NCBI GenBank assembly: GCA_913058345.1
Contig: CAJXQR010000003.1
Location: 248,001-312,000 of the forward strand
DNA: 64,000 nucleotides
Origin: an uncultured Gammaproteobacteria bacterium
GTDB lineage: Bacteria > Pseudomonadota > Gammaproteobacteria > Pseudomonadales > Porticoccaceae
Direction: 5' to 3'
The number at the start of each line of letters is the position of its first letter. Within the stretch, counting starts at the first letter, position 1. Of the stretch, positions 24,567 through 34,300 are shown piece after piece. The position numbers and the translations under genes were made by a program. The notes below the pieces were generated by a model. The model did no database searches and was not told the origin of the DNA. It saw only the letters and a program-made list of their open reading frames with translations.

Positions 24567-25019
24567 ATGGACGTAATACTATTAGAAAAAGTAGGTAAAC
24601 TGGGTGCTATCGGTGACAAAGTTGCTGTAAAAGCCGGCTTTGGTCGTAATTTCCTGATCCCCCAGGGTAAAGCTGTTTTCGCCACAGAAGCGAATCTGGC
24701 TGATTTTGAGCAGCGTCGCGCCGAGTTAGAAGCTGCCGCCGCTGATAAGCTGAGCAAAGCTGAAGCACGAGCCGCTGAACTGACTCAATTAGCTAGCGTT
24801 ACTATCAGTGCTGTTGCTGGTGAGGAAGGTAAGTTATTTGGTTCCATTGGTGCCCGCGATATTGCCGGAGCTGTGAGCACTGCGGGGGTGGAGTTGGCTA
24901 AAAGTGAAGTTAACTTACCAGAGGGGCCACTGCGCGAACTCGGCGAGTTTGAGGTTACTATTCAGTTACACAGTGACCTGTCAACCTCTATTCAGGTTGT
25001 TGTCGCTGAAGAAGAGTAA
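24567..25019 (+). CDS. rplI: 50S ribosomal protein L9
   Basis: A 150-residue L9 protein. The N-terminal rRNA-binding domain ([17 protein letters not shown] and the [13 protein letters not shown] loop) is followed by the long connecting helix (about 41-75) and the C-terminal domain. Two ATG codons stand in tandem at 24564 and 24567; the second is six bases from AGAGG and gives the usual L9 N-terminus. It closes the rpsF operon; a hairpin lies downstream. Confidence 0.98.
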   Translation: MDVILLEKVGKLGAIGDKVAVKAGFGRNFLIPQGKAVFATEANLADFEQRRAELEAAAADKLSKAEARAAELTQLASVTISAVAGEEGKLFGSIGARDIAGAVSTAGVELAKSEVNLPEGPLRELGEFEVTIQLHSDLSTSIQVVVAEEE

Positions 25020-25269
25020 ATCTTTGGCTGTTCGATCTATGGCTGTTCTACAGGCCGTGCAGGTTTTATCTGACGGCTTGTAGTGGGCTATCCTTTGTTG
25101 GCACAATGACTGACCAATTTGAAAACGGCCAGGTGCACAAATTCTTTTGTTATGAATATTCTCGTGCAAAGCCGAGTTATCTCTCGAATAACCTGTCGTC
25201 TCGCTTTTCCTGTGACCGTTCTACCTCCTGGCGCTTGTTCTCCCGGCTGCCGCTACCTGTGGCTTAAGT
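25020..25269 (+). other. rplI-dnaB intergenic region with a long hairpin
   Basis: CTACAGGCCGT (25048-25058) pairs with ACGGCTTGTAG (25073-25083) with one G-T wobble and a 14-base loop, a strong 11-bp stem without a T run. It may end or process the ribosomal transcript. No gene was found in the rest of this 250-base gap, and no convincing promoter for dnaB was identified. Confidence 0.5.
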
Positions 25270-26640
25270 ATGTCTGAGCTCGTGACTGGCAGTGCACAAA
25301 TACCGCAGCAATTACCTCACTCCATAGAAGCGGAGCAGGCGGTACTCGGCGCTTTAATGCTGGCCAATGAGGCTTTTGATAGCGTTGCCTCTCTTATTAC
25401 AGAAGACGATTTCTACGGCCAGGACCATCGCCTAATCTTTGAAACTATGAAAGGGCTGGCCGACAAAGATCAGCCGCTTGATCCGATTACCCTTTCAGAA
25501 GCACTTAAGTCGCTAAACCTTCTAGAGGACGCGGGGGGAGACAGTTACCTCGTCAATATGGCGCGCAACACGCCAAGCTCAGAAAATATTCGCGCCTACG
25601 CTCAGATTATTCTTGAGCGCTCTATTGTCCGAAAACTGATCGTTGCGGCCAGTGAGATTGCTCAGCAGGGTTACAATCCTCTCGGCTGGGATAGTGGGAA
25701 GTTATTAGCCGAGGCAGAGCGTCGCCTGCTTGAAGTTGTCGAGGGTCGGCCGAAAGAGGGTGGTTTTCAAAGTGTCACCGATTTATTGCGTGAGGCCGTT
25801 GATCGCATTGAACAGCTGTTTACCAGCGATGCGGATATCACTGGCCTGAGCACCGGTTTTCACGAGCTCGATGCGAGTACCTCCGGCTGGCAACTGGCTG
25901 ATCTGGTGATTATTGCAGGTCGCCCCTCAATGGGTAAAACCTCTTTTGCAATGAATCTGGTGGAGCACGCGATGCTGCATCAGGATAAGCCTGTTCTGGT
26001 GTTTAGTTTAGAAATGCCGGCCAATCAGCTGGTGATTCGTTTGTTATCGTCGATGGGTAAGATTGATCAAACAAAAATGCGCAACGGTAATCTCGAGCCA
26101 GATGATTTCACGCGTCTTGCGGGGGCCGCTGCGCGGCTTAAGGATCGCCCTCTGTTTATAGACGATACGCCGGGTATAAGCCCCATGGAGTTGCGCAATC
26201 GTATTCGCCAGTTGAGTCGTGAGCACGGCAGCCCGGCGATGATTATGATCGATTATTTACAATTGATGAGTTCTAGCACCAAAGCTGATGGCCGGGTGCA
26301 GGAGATTTCGCAGATTTCGCGGGATTTAAAAATTATTGCCCGCGAGTTTAATTGCCCTGTTTTGGCGCTTTCTCAGTTGAGCCGTAATCTTGAACAGCGC
26401 CCCAATAAGCGACCCATTAATTCAGATTTGCGTGACTCCGGTGCCATTGAGCAGGATGCCGATGTCATTGTTTTTATCTATCGCGATGAAGTCTATAACG
26501 AGGACAGTCAAGACAAGGGCGTTGCCGAAATCATTATTGGCAAGCAGCGTAATGGCCCTATTGGTACCTCGAAACTGGCTTTTGTCGGCAAATACACCCG
26601 TTTTGAAAATTTGGCCCGGGATTATTTTTCAGAGGATTAA
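25270..26640 (+). CDS. dnaB: replicative DNA helicase DnaB
   Basis: A 456-residue DnaB helicase. The N-terminal helical domain, which binds primase, covers about 15-125 (PHSIEAEQAVLGALM). The RecA-like motor starts near 185 with Walker A GRPSMGKTSFAMN, then the Walker B segment MIMIDYLQLM and the DLRDSGAIEQDADV arginine-finger region. It unwinds DNA at the replication fork as a hexamer. No intein or insertion is present. It follows rplI in the common gammaproteobacterial order; the ATG has no strong ribosome site. panC follows after 40 bases. Confidence 0.98.
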   Translation: MSELVTGSAQIPQQLPHSIEAEQAVLGALMLANEAFDSVASLITEDDFYGQDHRLIFETMKGLADKDQPLDPITLSEALKSLNLLEDAGGDSYLVNMARNTPSSENIRAYAQIILERSIVRKLIVAASEIAQQGYNPLGWDSGKLLAEAERRLLEVVEGRPKEGGFQSVTDLLREAVDRIEQLFTSDADITGLSTGFHELDASTSGWQLADLVIIAGRPSMGKTSFAMNLVEHAMLHQDKPVLVFSLEMPANQLVIRLLSSMGKIDQTKMRNGNLEPDDFTRLAGAAARLKDRPLFIDDTPGISPMELRNRIRQLSREHGSPAMIMIDYLQLMSSSTKADGRVQEISQISRDLKIIAREFNCPVLALSQLSRNLEQRPNKRPINSDLRDSGAIEQDADVIVFIYRDEVYNEDSQDKGVAEIIIGKQRNGPIGTSKLAFVGKYTRFENLARDYFSED

Positions 26641-26680
26641 ATCTTACGGCCTAGTTGTACCTGGAGGATAAGAACGTCGA

Positions 26681-27571
26681 ATGAATATTTATCATACGGT
26701 TTCTGGTTTACGCACTGACATAAGAGCGCGGCGCCAAAATAGCGAGACTATTGGCTTTGTACCTACGATGGGTAATTTACACGAAGGGCATTTACAGCTA
26801 GTGCGCAAGGCCAAAGCTCAGTGCGACGTTGTCGTCGTCAGCATTTTTGTCAATCCTCTGCAGTTTGGCCTCAATGAAGATTGGGAAAAATATCCTCGGA
26901 CCTTTCAGGATGATGCTAAAAAACTGGAAGCGGAAGGTTGTGATTTCCTCTTTCATCCCGATGAAAATGAAATCTACCCCAACGGTATGGCCGACCAGAC
27001 TCGTGTTGTAGTGCCTACCATGACCGATATTCTCTGTGGCGCCAGTCGCCCTGGCCACTTTGAAGGCGTTACAACGGTGGTCTCTAAGTTGCTACATATC
27101 GTACAGCCCGATGTGGCCATCTTTGGTATTAAAGACTACCAGCAGTTGGCAGTGATTCGGCGTATGGTGGAAGACCTATGCATTGCTGTCGATATCATTG
27201 GCGCGCCCATAGCTCGTGATGTTGATGGTTTGGCACTCAGCTCGCGCAATGGCTATCTGGGTGAAGACGAACGCCCCCGTGTCAAGGTGCTCTACGAAAC
27301 TTTGTGCTGGTGTCGCGATCAGATTGAGCGTGGTGAACGGGATTTCACGTCACTTGAAATTCAAGCTGACAAAATGCTCGAAAAAAGTGGCTTTCGCACA
27401 GATTATGTTAGTATTCGCAACTCGAAAACGCTGGAACCGGCGGCGCACGATGACAGTCAGTTGACCATACTGGGTGCAATGTTTACGAAGGGTGCGCGCC
27501 TTATTGATAATATTAGCCTAACGCTTGGCGAAGCCGATGCGCCGGCAGAACAGAAAGAAGAGAAGAAGTAG
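26681..27571 (+). CDS. panC: pantothenate synthetase
   Basis: A 296-residue pantoate-beta-alanine ligase of pantothenate and CoA biosynthesis. Seen: the nucleotide-binding HIGH-like segment [27 protein letters not shown], the pantoate-binding [11 protein letters not shown] and the KMSKS-like [10 protein letters not shown]. The last 15 residues are a Glu/Lys tail. GGAGG lies upstream of the ATG. panD follows ten bases after the stop, so the two CoA-pathway genes are one operon, possibly with dnaB. Confidence 0.98.
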   Translation: MNIYHTVSGLRTDIRARRQNSETIGFVPTMGNLHEGHLQLVRKAKAQCDVVVVSIFVNPLQFGLNEDWEKYPRTFQDDAKKLEAEGCDFLFHPDENEIYPNGMADQTRVVVPTMTDILCGASRPGHFEGVTTVVSKLLHIVQPDVAIFGIKDYQQLAVIRRMVEDLCIAVDIIGAPIARDVDGLALSSRNGYLGEDERPRVKVLYETLCWCRDQIERGERDFTSLEIQADKMLEKSGFRTDYVSIRNSKTLEPAAHDDSQLTILGAMFTKGARLIDNISLTLGEADAPAEQKEEKK

Positions 27572-27580
27572 AGGTTTATT

Positions 27581-27964
27581 ATGTTGAGCAACATGTTGAA
27601 AGCCAAGTTACATATGGGCTCTGTTACTCAAGCTGAGCTGTGGTACGACGGTTCCTGTGCCATCGATAGCGATCTGCTCAAATTGGCGGGTATGCGTGAA
27701 TTTGAGCAAATCGATATTTACAATGTCGACAATGGTGAGCGCTTTACGACCTATATTATTCAGGCAGAGGCGGGCAGTGGCACTATCTCTATGAATGGTG
27801 CAGCTGCAAGGCGGGTACAAGTTGGCGATAGAATCATCATTGCTACTTATGGCCAGTTTAACGAAGCAGAAATGGCTGAGCACAAGCCCAAGCTGGTTTA
27901 TTTACACAAAGATAACAGTGTTGAGCGTACGACCAACACCATTCCCGTACAAGCGGTATCCTGA
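27581..27964 (+). CDS. panD: aspartate 1-decarboxylase
   Basis: A 127-residue pyruvoyl enzyme that makes beta-alanine for pantothenate. The self-cleavage site is Gly24-Ser25 in the motif WYDGSCAID; Ser25 becomes the pyruvoyl group. Tyr58 in the [12 protein letters not shown] segment is conserved. AGAGG precedes the ATG. No panM/panZ maturation factor is seen nearby. A terminator at 27970-27995 follows at once. Confidence 0.98.
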   Translation: MLSNMLKAKLHMGSVTQAELWYDGSCAIDSDLLKLAGMREFEQIDIYNVDNGERFTTYIIQAEAGSGTISMNGAAARRVQVGDRIIIATYGQFNEAEMAEHKPKLVYLHKDNSVERTTNTIPVQAVS

Positions 27965-27969
27965 AGTAT

Positions 27970-27995
27970 AGCCCTACTATCGTGGGGCTCCATTT
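27970..27995 (+). terminator. rho-independent terminator after panD
   Basis: AGCCCTAC (27970-27977) pairs with GTGGGGCT (27982-27989), one wobble and a four-base loop, followed by CCATTTTT. A second, weaker hairpin, ACCTCATT with AATGGAGGT (28062-28085) and a CTTTT tail, lies further on, directly above acs. Confidence 0.75.
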
Positions 27996-28124
27996 TTGAT
28001 TTCTGAGTTTTTCATCTACGCTCTAGCCACCTTTTTGCTAGCCCTCTCGCTATGACAAAGCACCTCATTGTGACAAAATGGAGGTCTTTTATTAGCTGTC
28101 ATAACTGACTTCACAGGGGGTAGT

Positions 28125-30062
28125 ATGTCTGAATTTCCCGTTCATCCGGTGCCGGATGCCTGGCGCAATAGCGCCTATATCAATAAAGAAACTTATCAGG
28201 AGATGTATCAGCGCTCCATCAATGATCCCGATGCCTTCTGGGCAGAACAGGCTGGCGAGTTCCTGAACTGGGATAAAAGATGGGATAAGGTCTGCGAATA
28301 CAATATGCGTGAAGCCCAGACCTCCTGGTTTAGTGGCGGAAAACTGAATGTCACTGTCAATTGTATAGACCGTCACCTGGCGACTCGCGGTGATCAAACC
28401 GCCATTATCTGGGAGGGCGACGATCCTGGTGTCGATAAGAAAATTACTTATCGAGAGCTACATGAACAGGTTTGTAAGCTGGCTAATGTATTGAAAGCCC
28501 GGGGTATTAAAAAAGGTGATCGCGTCTGTATTTATATGCCGATGATTCCTGAGGCCTCCTACGCCATGCTTGCCTGTGCCCGCATAGGCGCAGTCCATTC
28601 CGTAGTCTTTGGTGGTTTTTCTCCCGATGCCCTGAAAGATCGTATTCTCAATGCGGACTGTCAGTTACTGATTACAGCTGATGAAGGTTTACGCGGCGGC
28701 CGTAGTGTGCCCTTAAAGAGTAATGCAGATATTGCTCTTGAACAGTGCCCCAACGTCCACACCTGCCTGGTTGTTGAGCGCACGGGTGGTGATGTGGCTT
28801 GGCAAGAAGGGCGAGATATTGAATACGCCCAAGCGATGGCCTCGTCTGATAGTGATTGCGAGCCTGAGTGTATGGATGCTGAAGATCCCTTGTTTATTTT
28901 GTATACCTCCGGATCAACGGGCAAACCCAAGGGCGTTTTGCATACCACTGGCGGCTATCTCTTACAGGCGGCGATGACCCACAAATATGTCTTTGATTAC
29001 AAAGAGGGTGATGTTTATTGGTGCACCGCTGATGTGGGGTGGGTAACAGGGCATAGCTATATTGTTTATGGGCCTCTCTGTAACGGTGCTACGACAGTTA
29101 TGTTTGAAGGCGTACCGACTTATCCCGATGCCTCGCGTTTTTGGCAAGTTATCGACAAACATCAAGTGAATCAGTTTTACACGGCACCGACTGCTTTGCG
29201 CGCTTTAATGGGTGCCGGTGATGACTTTGTAAAAAATACGTCACGTTCATCGCTCAAACTCCTCGGCTCGGTGGGCGAGCCTATTAACCCTGAGGCCTGG
29301 GAATGGTACTACCGGGTGGTTGGTGAGTCCCGCTGCCCCATCGTCGATACCTGGTGGCAGACTGAAACGGGCGGCATTATGTTAACCCCATTACCTGGGG
29401 CTACCGATCTCAAGCCCGGCTCTGCGACCCTGCCGTTCTTTGGCGTTCAGCCTGCGGTGGTGGATGCTGACGGTAAAGAACTCGAAGGTGCGTGTGAAGG
29501 TAATCTGGTGATTAAAGCGTCTTGGCCGGGGCAAATCCGTACTATCTACGGTGATCATCAACGCACTATTGACACCTACTTTTCTACCTATCCCGGGTAC
29601 TACTTTGCAGGTGACGGTGTGCGTCGTGATGCAGACGGCTACTACTGGATTACCGGTCGTGTTGACGATGTGCTTAATGTTTCCGGTCACCGCATGGGTA
29701 CGGCTGAAGTGGAGAGTGCACTGGTGTTGCACGAAGCGGTCGCAGAAGCAGCGGTCGTTGGCTATCCCCACGATATTAAGGGCCAGGGCATTTATGCTTA
29801 TGTGACCTTGATGGGTGGTACAGAGCCTTCTGACGCATTGCGTGAAGAGCTCATCGCCATGTGCGTGCAAGAAATTGGTGCCATTGCCAAGCCCGACCTG
29901 ATTCAGTGGGCCCCCGGTTTGCCCAAGACGCGCTCGGGTAAAATTATGCGTAGAATTTTGCGCAAGGTTGCGGCCAATGAATTGGATAATCTGGGGGATA
30001 CGTCTACCCTGGCTGACCCTTCGGTGGTTGATGAACTGATCGATAACGGGCATAACACCTAA
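28125..30062 (+). CDS. acs: acetyl-CoA synthetase (AMP-forming)
   Basis: A 645-residue acetate-CoA ligase of normal length. Seen: the P-loop-like [11 protein letters not shown], the acetate-pocket region [22 protein letters not shown], the hinge region and the acetylation-controlled lysine in [13 protein letters not shown]. It activates acetate to acetyl-CoA in two steps through acetyl-adenylate. Isocitrate lyase at 36915 would let the cell grow on the product. The gene is monocistronic: a terminator lies before it and another at 30082-30107 after it. GGGGG lies just before the ATG. Confidence 0.98.
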   Translation: MSEFPVHPVPDAWRNSAYINKETYQEMYQRSINDPDAFWAEQAGEFLNWDKRWDKVCEYNMREAQTSWFSGGKLNVTVNCIDRHLATRGDQTAIIWEGDDPGVDKKITYRELHEQVCKLANVLKARGIKKGDRVCIYMPMIPEASYAMLACARIGAVHSVVFGGFSPDALKDRILNADCQLLITADEGLRGGRSVPLKSNADIALEQCPNVHTCLVVERTGGDVAWQEGRDIEYAQAMASSDSDCEPECMDAEDPLFILYTSGSTGKPKGVLHTTGGYLLQAAMTHKYVFDYKEGDVYWCTADVGWVTGHSYIVYGPLCNGATTVMFEGVPTYPDASRFWQVIDKHQVNQFYTAPTALRALMGAGDDFVKNTSRSSLKLLGSVGEPINPEAWEWYYRVVGESRCPIVDTWWQTETGGIMLTPLPGATDLKPGSATLPFFGVQPAVVDADGKELEGACEGNLVIKASWPGQIRTIYGDHQRTIDTYFSTYPGYYFAGDGVRRDADGYYWITGRVDDVLNVSGHRMGTAEVESALVLHEAVAEAAVVGYPHDIKGQGIYAYVTLMGGTEPSDALREELIAMCVQEIGAIAKPDLIQWAPGLPKTRSGKIMRRILRKVAANELDNLGDTSTLADPSVVDELIDNGHNT

Positions 30063-30081
30063 AGCTTAAATGCTTTACTTC

Positions 30082-30107
30082 AAGGCGCCTTTGGGCGCCT
30101 TTTTTTT
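30082..30107 (+). terminator. rho-independent terminator after acs
   Basis: AAGGCGCC (30082-30089) and GGCGCCTT (30094-30101) form a perfect 8-bp stem with a TTTG loop and run straight into eight T residues. This is a textbook intrinsic terminator 20 bases after the acs stop. Confidence 0.92.
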
Positions 30108-30120
30108 AAGGTATTATTAA

Positions 30121-30132
30121 TACACGCGTGTA
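30121..30132. promoter_or_regulatory. perfect 12-bp palindrome upstream of an SDR gene
   Basis: TACACGCGTGTA is a perfect palindrome 14 bases after the acs terminator T run and 17 bases before the SDR start at 30149. Its place between a terminator and a start codon makes it a likely operator overlapping the promoter or 5' end of the SDR transcript. Dimeric regulators of the TetR or FadR type bind such sites; the regulator is not identified. Confidence 0.5.
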
Positions 30133-30148
30133 AACAATGAGGTAGATA

Positions 30149-30880
30149 ATGGAATCACTCGACAACAAACTCGCCGTCGTCACTGGTGCCAGTAAAGGTA
30201 TTGGCAAAGGCATCGCCATCGCACTGGCCAAACAGGGCTGTAAAGTGATTCTCGCTTCCCGGGATGAAGAAAAAATGAAGGACGTGGCGGCAGAAATTAG
30301 TGCCGCAGGCGGGCGTGTGCAAGTCTGTGTTTGCGATATTACCGACGAGGCCTCTGTCGATGACTTGTTTGCACTGGTGGCAGAGCATAAGCAGGGTTTG
30401 GACATCCTTGTCAACAACGCTGGAATGGCTATCGCGGGTCGCATTGATGAACTCAGTTACGATAGCTGGCGTCAGGTGCAAGATGTCAACGTCAATGGCA
30501 TGTTTCTTTGCTGCCGTGGCGCTGCACGCTTAATGAAGCCTGAAAAAAAAGGACGAATTATTAATATTGGTAGTATCTCAGGGCAAATGCCGAGAGTGAA
30601 AAGTTCGCCCTATACGACTTCAAAATTTGCTGTCACGGGTTTAACCAAAGCCCTGGCGTTGGAATTGCGTGCCTATAACATCGCCGTGTGTTGTATCAAT
30701 CCGGGTAATGTCATGACTGATATCTGGGAAAAATCGCCACAAGTGCCGGAGAAGGAAGGGGTCATGGCTGTTGATGATCTCGCCGAATTGGTGGTGACTA
30801 TGGCTTCACTACCTGACCACGTCAACCTGTTTGAGTCCGTGATTGTGCCGGTTACACAACCCTATTTAGGGAGGGGGTAG
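30149..30880 (+). CDS. short-chain dehydrogenase/reductase
   Basis: A 243-residue classical SDR. Seen: the Rossmann motif TGASKGIGKG, VNNAG, and the catalytic set Ser (NIGSISGQ), Tyr and Lys (SPYTTSKFA). The start of strand two (LASRDEEKM) has an arginine, suggesting NADPH. Substrate is unknown; FabG-like oxidoreductases of this kind act on 3-oxoacyl or alcohol groups. It is alone between the acs terminator and a 458-base gap, behind the 12-bp palindrome. A GAGGTAGATA site precedes the ATG. Confidence 0.9.
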   Translation: MESLDNKLAVVTGASKGIGKGIAIALAKQGCKVILASRDEEKMKDVAAEISAAGGRVQVCVCDITDEASVDDLFALVAEHKQGLDILVNNAGMAIAGRIDELSYDSWRQVQDVNVNGMFLCCRGAARLMKPEKKGRIINIGSISGQMPRVKSSPYTTSKFAVTGLTKALALELRAYNIAVCCINPGNVMTDIWEKSPQVPEKEGVMAVDDLAELVVTMASLPDHVNLFESVIVPVTQPYLGRG

Positions 30881-30927
30881 CGACGATAAATACGCACTGT
30901 GAGGGCACAGCAGCGCATTTTTGTTGT

Positions 30928-31170
30928 TCAAAGTTTACTCGTACGTCTGGCATCAGAGAGCCAGCTCATCAAGCCGGCCTCGTCGATAATGACTATGGGC
31001 CTGCTAAATGAATCGTTGCGTCTCGCTTTATTTAATATAGCCTGCGTAATGGCCGGATCAAACCAATCTAGTCGATGACCTGGACGTGAGATAGGATGAC
31101 GAAGGACTAGCACATCAATATCTCTAAAATCGGTGCGTAAGTCACTATCATTTATGCCTGAATAAGCGAG
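30928..31170 (-). pseudogene. possible 3' remnant of an unidentified gene
   Basis: The 458-base gap between the SDR and the sensor kinase holds one minus-strand open frame of 80 codons with protein-like composition (for example DFRDIDVLVLRHPISRPGH and FSRPIVIIDEAGLMSWL). It is bounded upstream by a TAA at 31171-31173 and has no ATG near its start and no ribosome site; only a GTG at 31113 could begin it. The alternating hydrophobic strands would suit a Rossmann-type core, but I do not recognise the family. It may be the decayed end of a lost gene or chance. The remaining bases of the gap show nothing clear. Confidence 0.25.
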
Positions 31171-31338
31171 TTATCGTCAGGCAGCTTGGGTATTGCTGCC
31201 TTTACGCAGACCCATTTTTAATGCGCCTGTTGGTAGTTAATAAAATGTGCGCTGAGCGAGAGCGCCTGTTGATGTTTTGCGTTAGCCTGTCTGCAGTAGC
31301 CTTTAGCGATTTGCTAAATAAAAAAGGAAGAAGTTGCA

Positions 31339-34300
31339 ATGCCCGAAAGTGACCAGCCTGCACCTACTGATGAAGCGTCTTCGTCAGTTACCCCTTCAAC
31401 TGATGTTTTTTTTAGATCGAGCTTATCGCGAATTTTACTCTTTTGGTTTCTGGTGCTTTCCCTCTTGCCTCTCGGGTTGGTGTGTTTTATCGGTTACCAA
31501 CAGAGCACCCAGGCGCTACGCGCCTCGGCTATTAATCGTCTTAATGATGACGCTATACAACAGGCTATTTTTATTGATCATTGGTTTTCTTATCGTTTTA
31601 AAGGCCTTCGTGCTCAGGCAGAAGATAATGACAATGCTCAGTTTATGAAAGCCTTAACCGAGGGCTTGAAAACTAGTGGACAAGCGGCAGGTGACTACGT
31701 CGGCTCTCCTCACTGGGTCAGCCTTGTTGAGGCGAATAAAGCAGATCTGGAACAGCTAATGCAAATTTATAGTTATTATTACGATCTGTTTTTGATCGAT
31801 TTGCACGGCAATATTTTGTTCAGCGTTAGAGGGGAAAGTGATTTGGGCACTAACTTATTTAGCGGCCCTTATAAAAACAGTAACTTCGCCAAAATTGTCC
31901 GTGAGAGCTTGAATAACGGTAAAGATCTGTTTTCCGATCTCGAACACTACACCCCGAGTGATAATGCAGTAGCTGGGTTTTTATCGGCGCCATTGCTTGA
32001 CGATAATGGCGAGAAGGTCGGTGTTTTTGCTGCAGAATTAAAAAAGCAAGCGATAACAGAGTTGACCACTAGCGTAAGCTCAAAAAATGTTTCCCAGGTG
32101 AGTTATCTCGTCGGTGAAGACCTCCTATCGCGCACGGCGATTCGCTCGGTTGATGATGTGTTAGCGAGAAAAATTGAGACACCCCAGACGGAATTGTGGT
32201 TGAAGGAGCGTGATCACGCACAATATGAGCAGAATAATGATGACGTCGTTTTTGATTATATTGGTCCCTTTGGCCAGAGGGTACTTGGCGTTCACCATAC
32301 AGTGAAGATTGGTGATGTGGCGTGGGGTTTGATTGCTGAGGTCGATGAGGCCGAAGCTCTGGCCCCCGCTCAGTGGATGGCGAAAGTCACCCTAATGATT
32401 CTGTTGATTCTTCTACTCTCCGTTGTGGCCGTGGCATTTTTTGTCTCCCGCCGTATTACCCAGCCCCTCAAAGCGCTGGTTAACTCCAGTCAGCGAGCTT
32501 CGAAGGGGCAGCTCGACCAGCAGGTAGAAATACCCCCAGTGGAAGAAATGGCGCAGCTAGGCCATGCGTTCAATACCATGCTTGAGTCACGTCGCCATTA
32601 CGAAGCAGAATTAACGGCGAGTAACGAGAAAACCTTTAAAGCCCTCTTGGAACTGGAAGAGCAGAAGCATGCTCTCGACCAGCATGCTTTGGTCAGTATT
32701 ACTGATACTGAAGGAATAATCACTTTTGCTAACGAAAAGTTCAGGGCTATTAGTGGCTACAGTCTTAAAGAGTTGCTGGGCAAGGATCACCGCATTCTCA
32801 ATTCGTCGCATCACCCCAGTACTTTTTTTCAGCAGATATACCAAACCTTGAATCGAGGAGAGGTATGGCATGGCGAAATTTGCAATAAGAATAAAAATGG
32901 AAGTTTCTACTGGGTTGACAGCACCATCGTTCCCTTTGTTGATGAACACGGGGTGATCACCAAATACGTCGCCATTAGCACAGATATTAGCGCGCGCAAA
33001 CAAGCAGAATTAAGCAGTGCAAACTCCCTTGCCATTGTCGAGGCAACGCTAGAAGCCACCGATAACGGTATTATTGTGTTCAATCAGTTCGACAAGGCCA
33101 TACATTATAACCAGCGGTTACTTGAGCTTTGGCAGCTAACACAGGAGCAGGTGCTGTTTGGCGATGTCAACTCAATATTGAATGCTGTGCGCGGTCAACT
33201 GGCTGAGGGTGATAATTTAGTTGATATTGTGCAAGGAATACAGAGTGGTGAGAACCCTTCGTCGTCAGGGGTAGTTAACTTTATAGATGGTCATATTCTC
33301 GAGTACAGCTCCAGAGAGCTGTGTTTGCCGGATGATAAAAAAGGTCAAGTGTGGAGTTTTAACGATATTACCGCTCAAACCCATGCGGCAGTAGAGCTAA
33401 CTCGCGCCAAAGAGGTGGCTGAACAGGCGACGATAGCCAAGGGGGATTTCCTCGCTAATATGAGTCATGAAATCCGCACCCCGATGAACGGTGTTCTCGG
33501 TATGTTGAATTTATTGTCGAATACCGAGCTAAGTTCAAAGCAAAGTTACCAGGTGCGCCTGGCACGCTCCAGCGGTGAAGCTTTACTGGTTTTAATTAAC
33601 GATATTCTCGACTTTTCAAAAATAGAAGCGGGTAAATTAGAGCTGGAGTCTATTGATTTCGACCTTCATCTCTTGATTGTTGATTTGGCAGAAAGTATGG
33701 CGCTGCAAGCGCAAAGTAAGGATCTTGAAATTGTTCTCGACCTCGCCCAAATCGAATCGCCCCGAGTCAAAGGAGACCCGACCCGCATACGGCAAATGCT
33801 GACCAATTTAGTTGGCAATGCCCTGAAATTTACCCATGAGGGTGAAATAGTTATTCGTGCTGCGCTTGAAATCAAAGCTTTGGGCGAGCTGACTCTTACG
33901 GTCTCGGTGACGGATACGGGTATTGGTATTCCACCCGATAAAGTTGAGCATTTGTTTGATTCGTTTTCTCAGGTTGATGCGTCCACCACGCGACAATTTG
34001 GCGGTACGGGGCTTGGTCTTTCGATCGTTAAAAACTTGTGTGAACTAATGAACGGGAAAGTTGCTGTCACTAGCGAACTCGGCGAAGGGAGTTGTTTCAC
34101 AATAACTCTTCCCCTAGCGCCCAGTGAAACAGAAGCGATCGTCAAGCCGACTATTGACCTCAGTGGTGTACGCATATTGATTGTCGATGACAACGCGACT
34201 AACCGAAAGGTTTTACACGGTCAGCTCAGTCTTTGGGGTGCGGTTGTCACTGAAGCCGATAGCGGGGTTCATGCTTTGGCCGTACTCGAGGAGCAGGTAA

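Noticed and set aside
29391-30053. 220-codon minus-strand frame
   Set aside because: It is antisense to acs, which has all its motifs; composition is His/Thr/Asn-rich as expected of a shadow.
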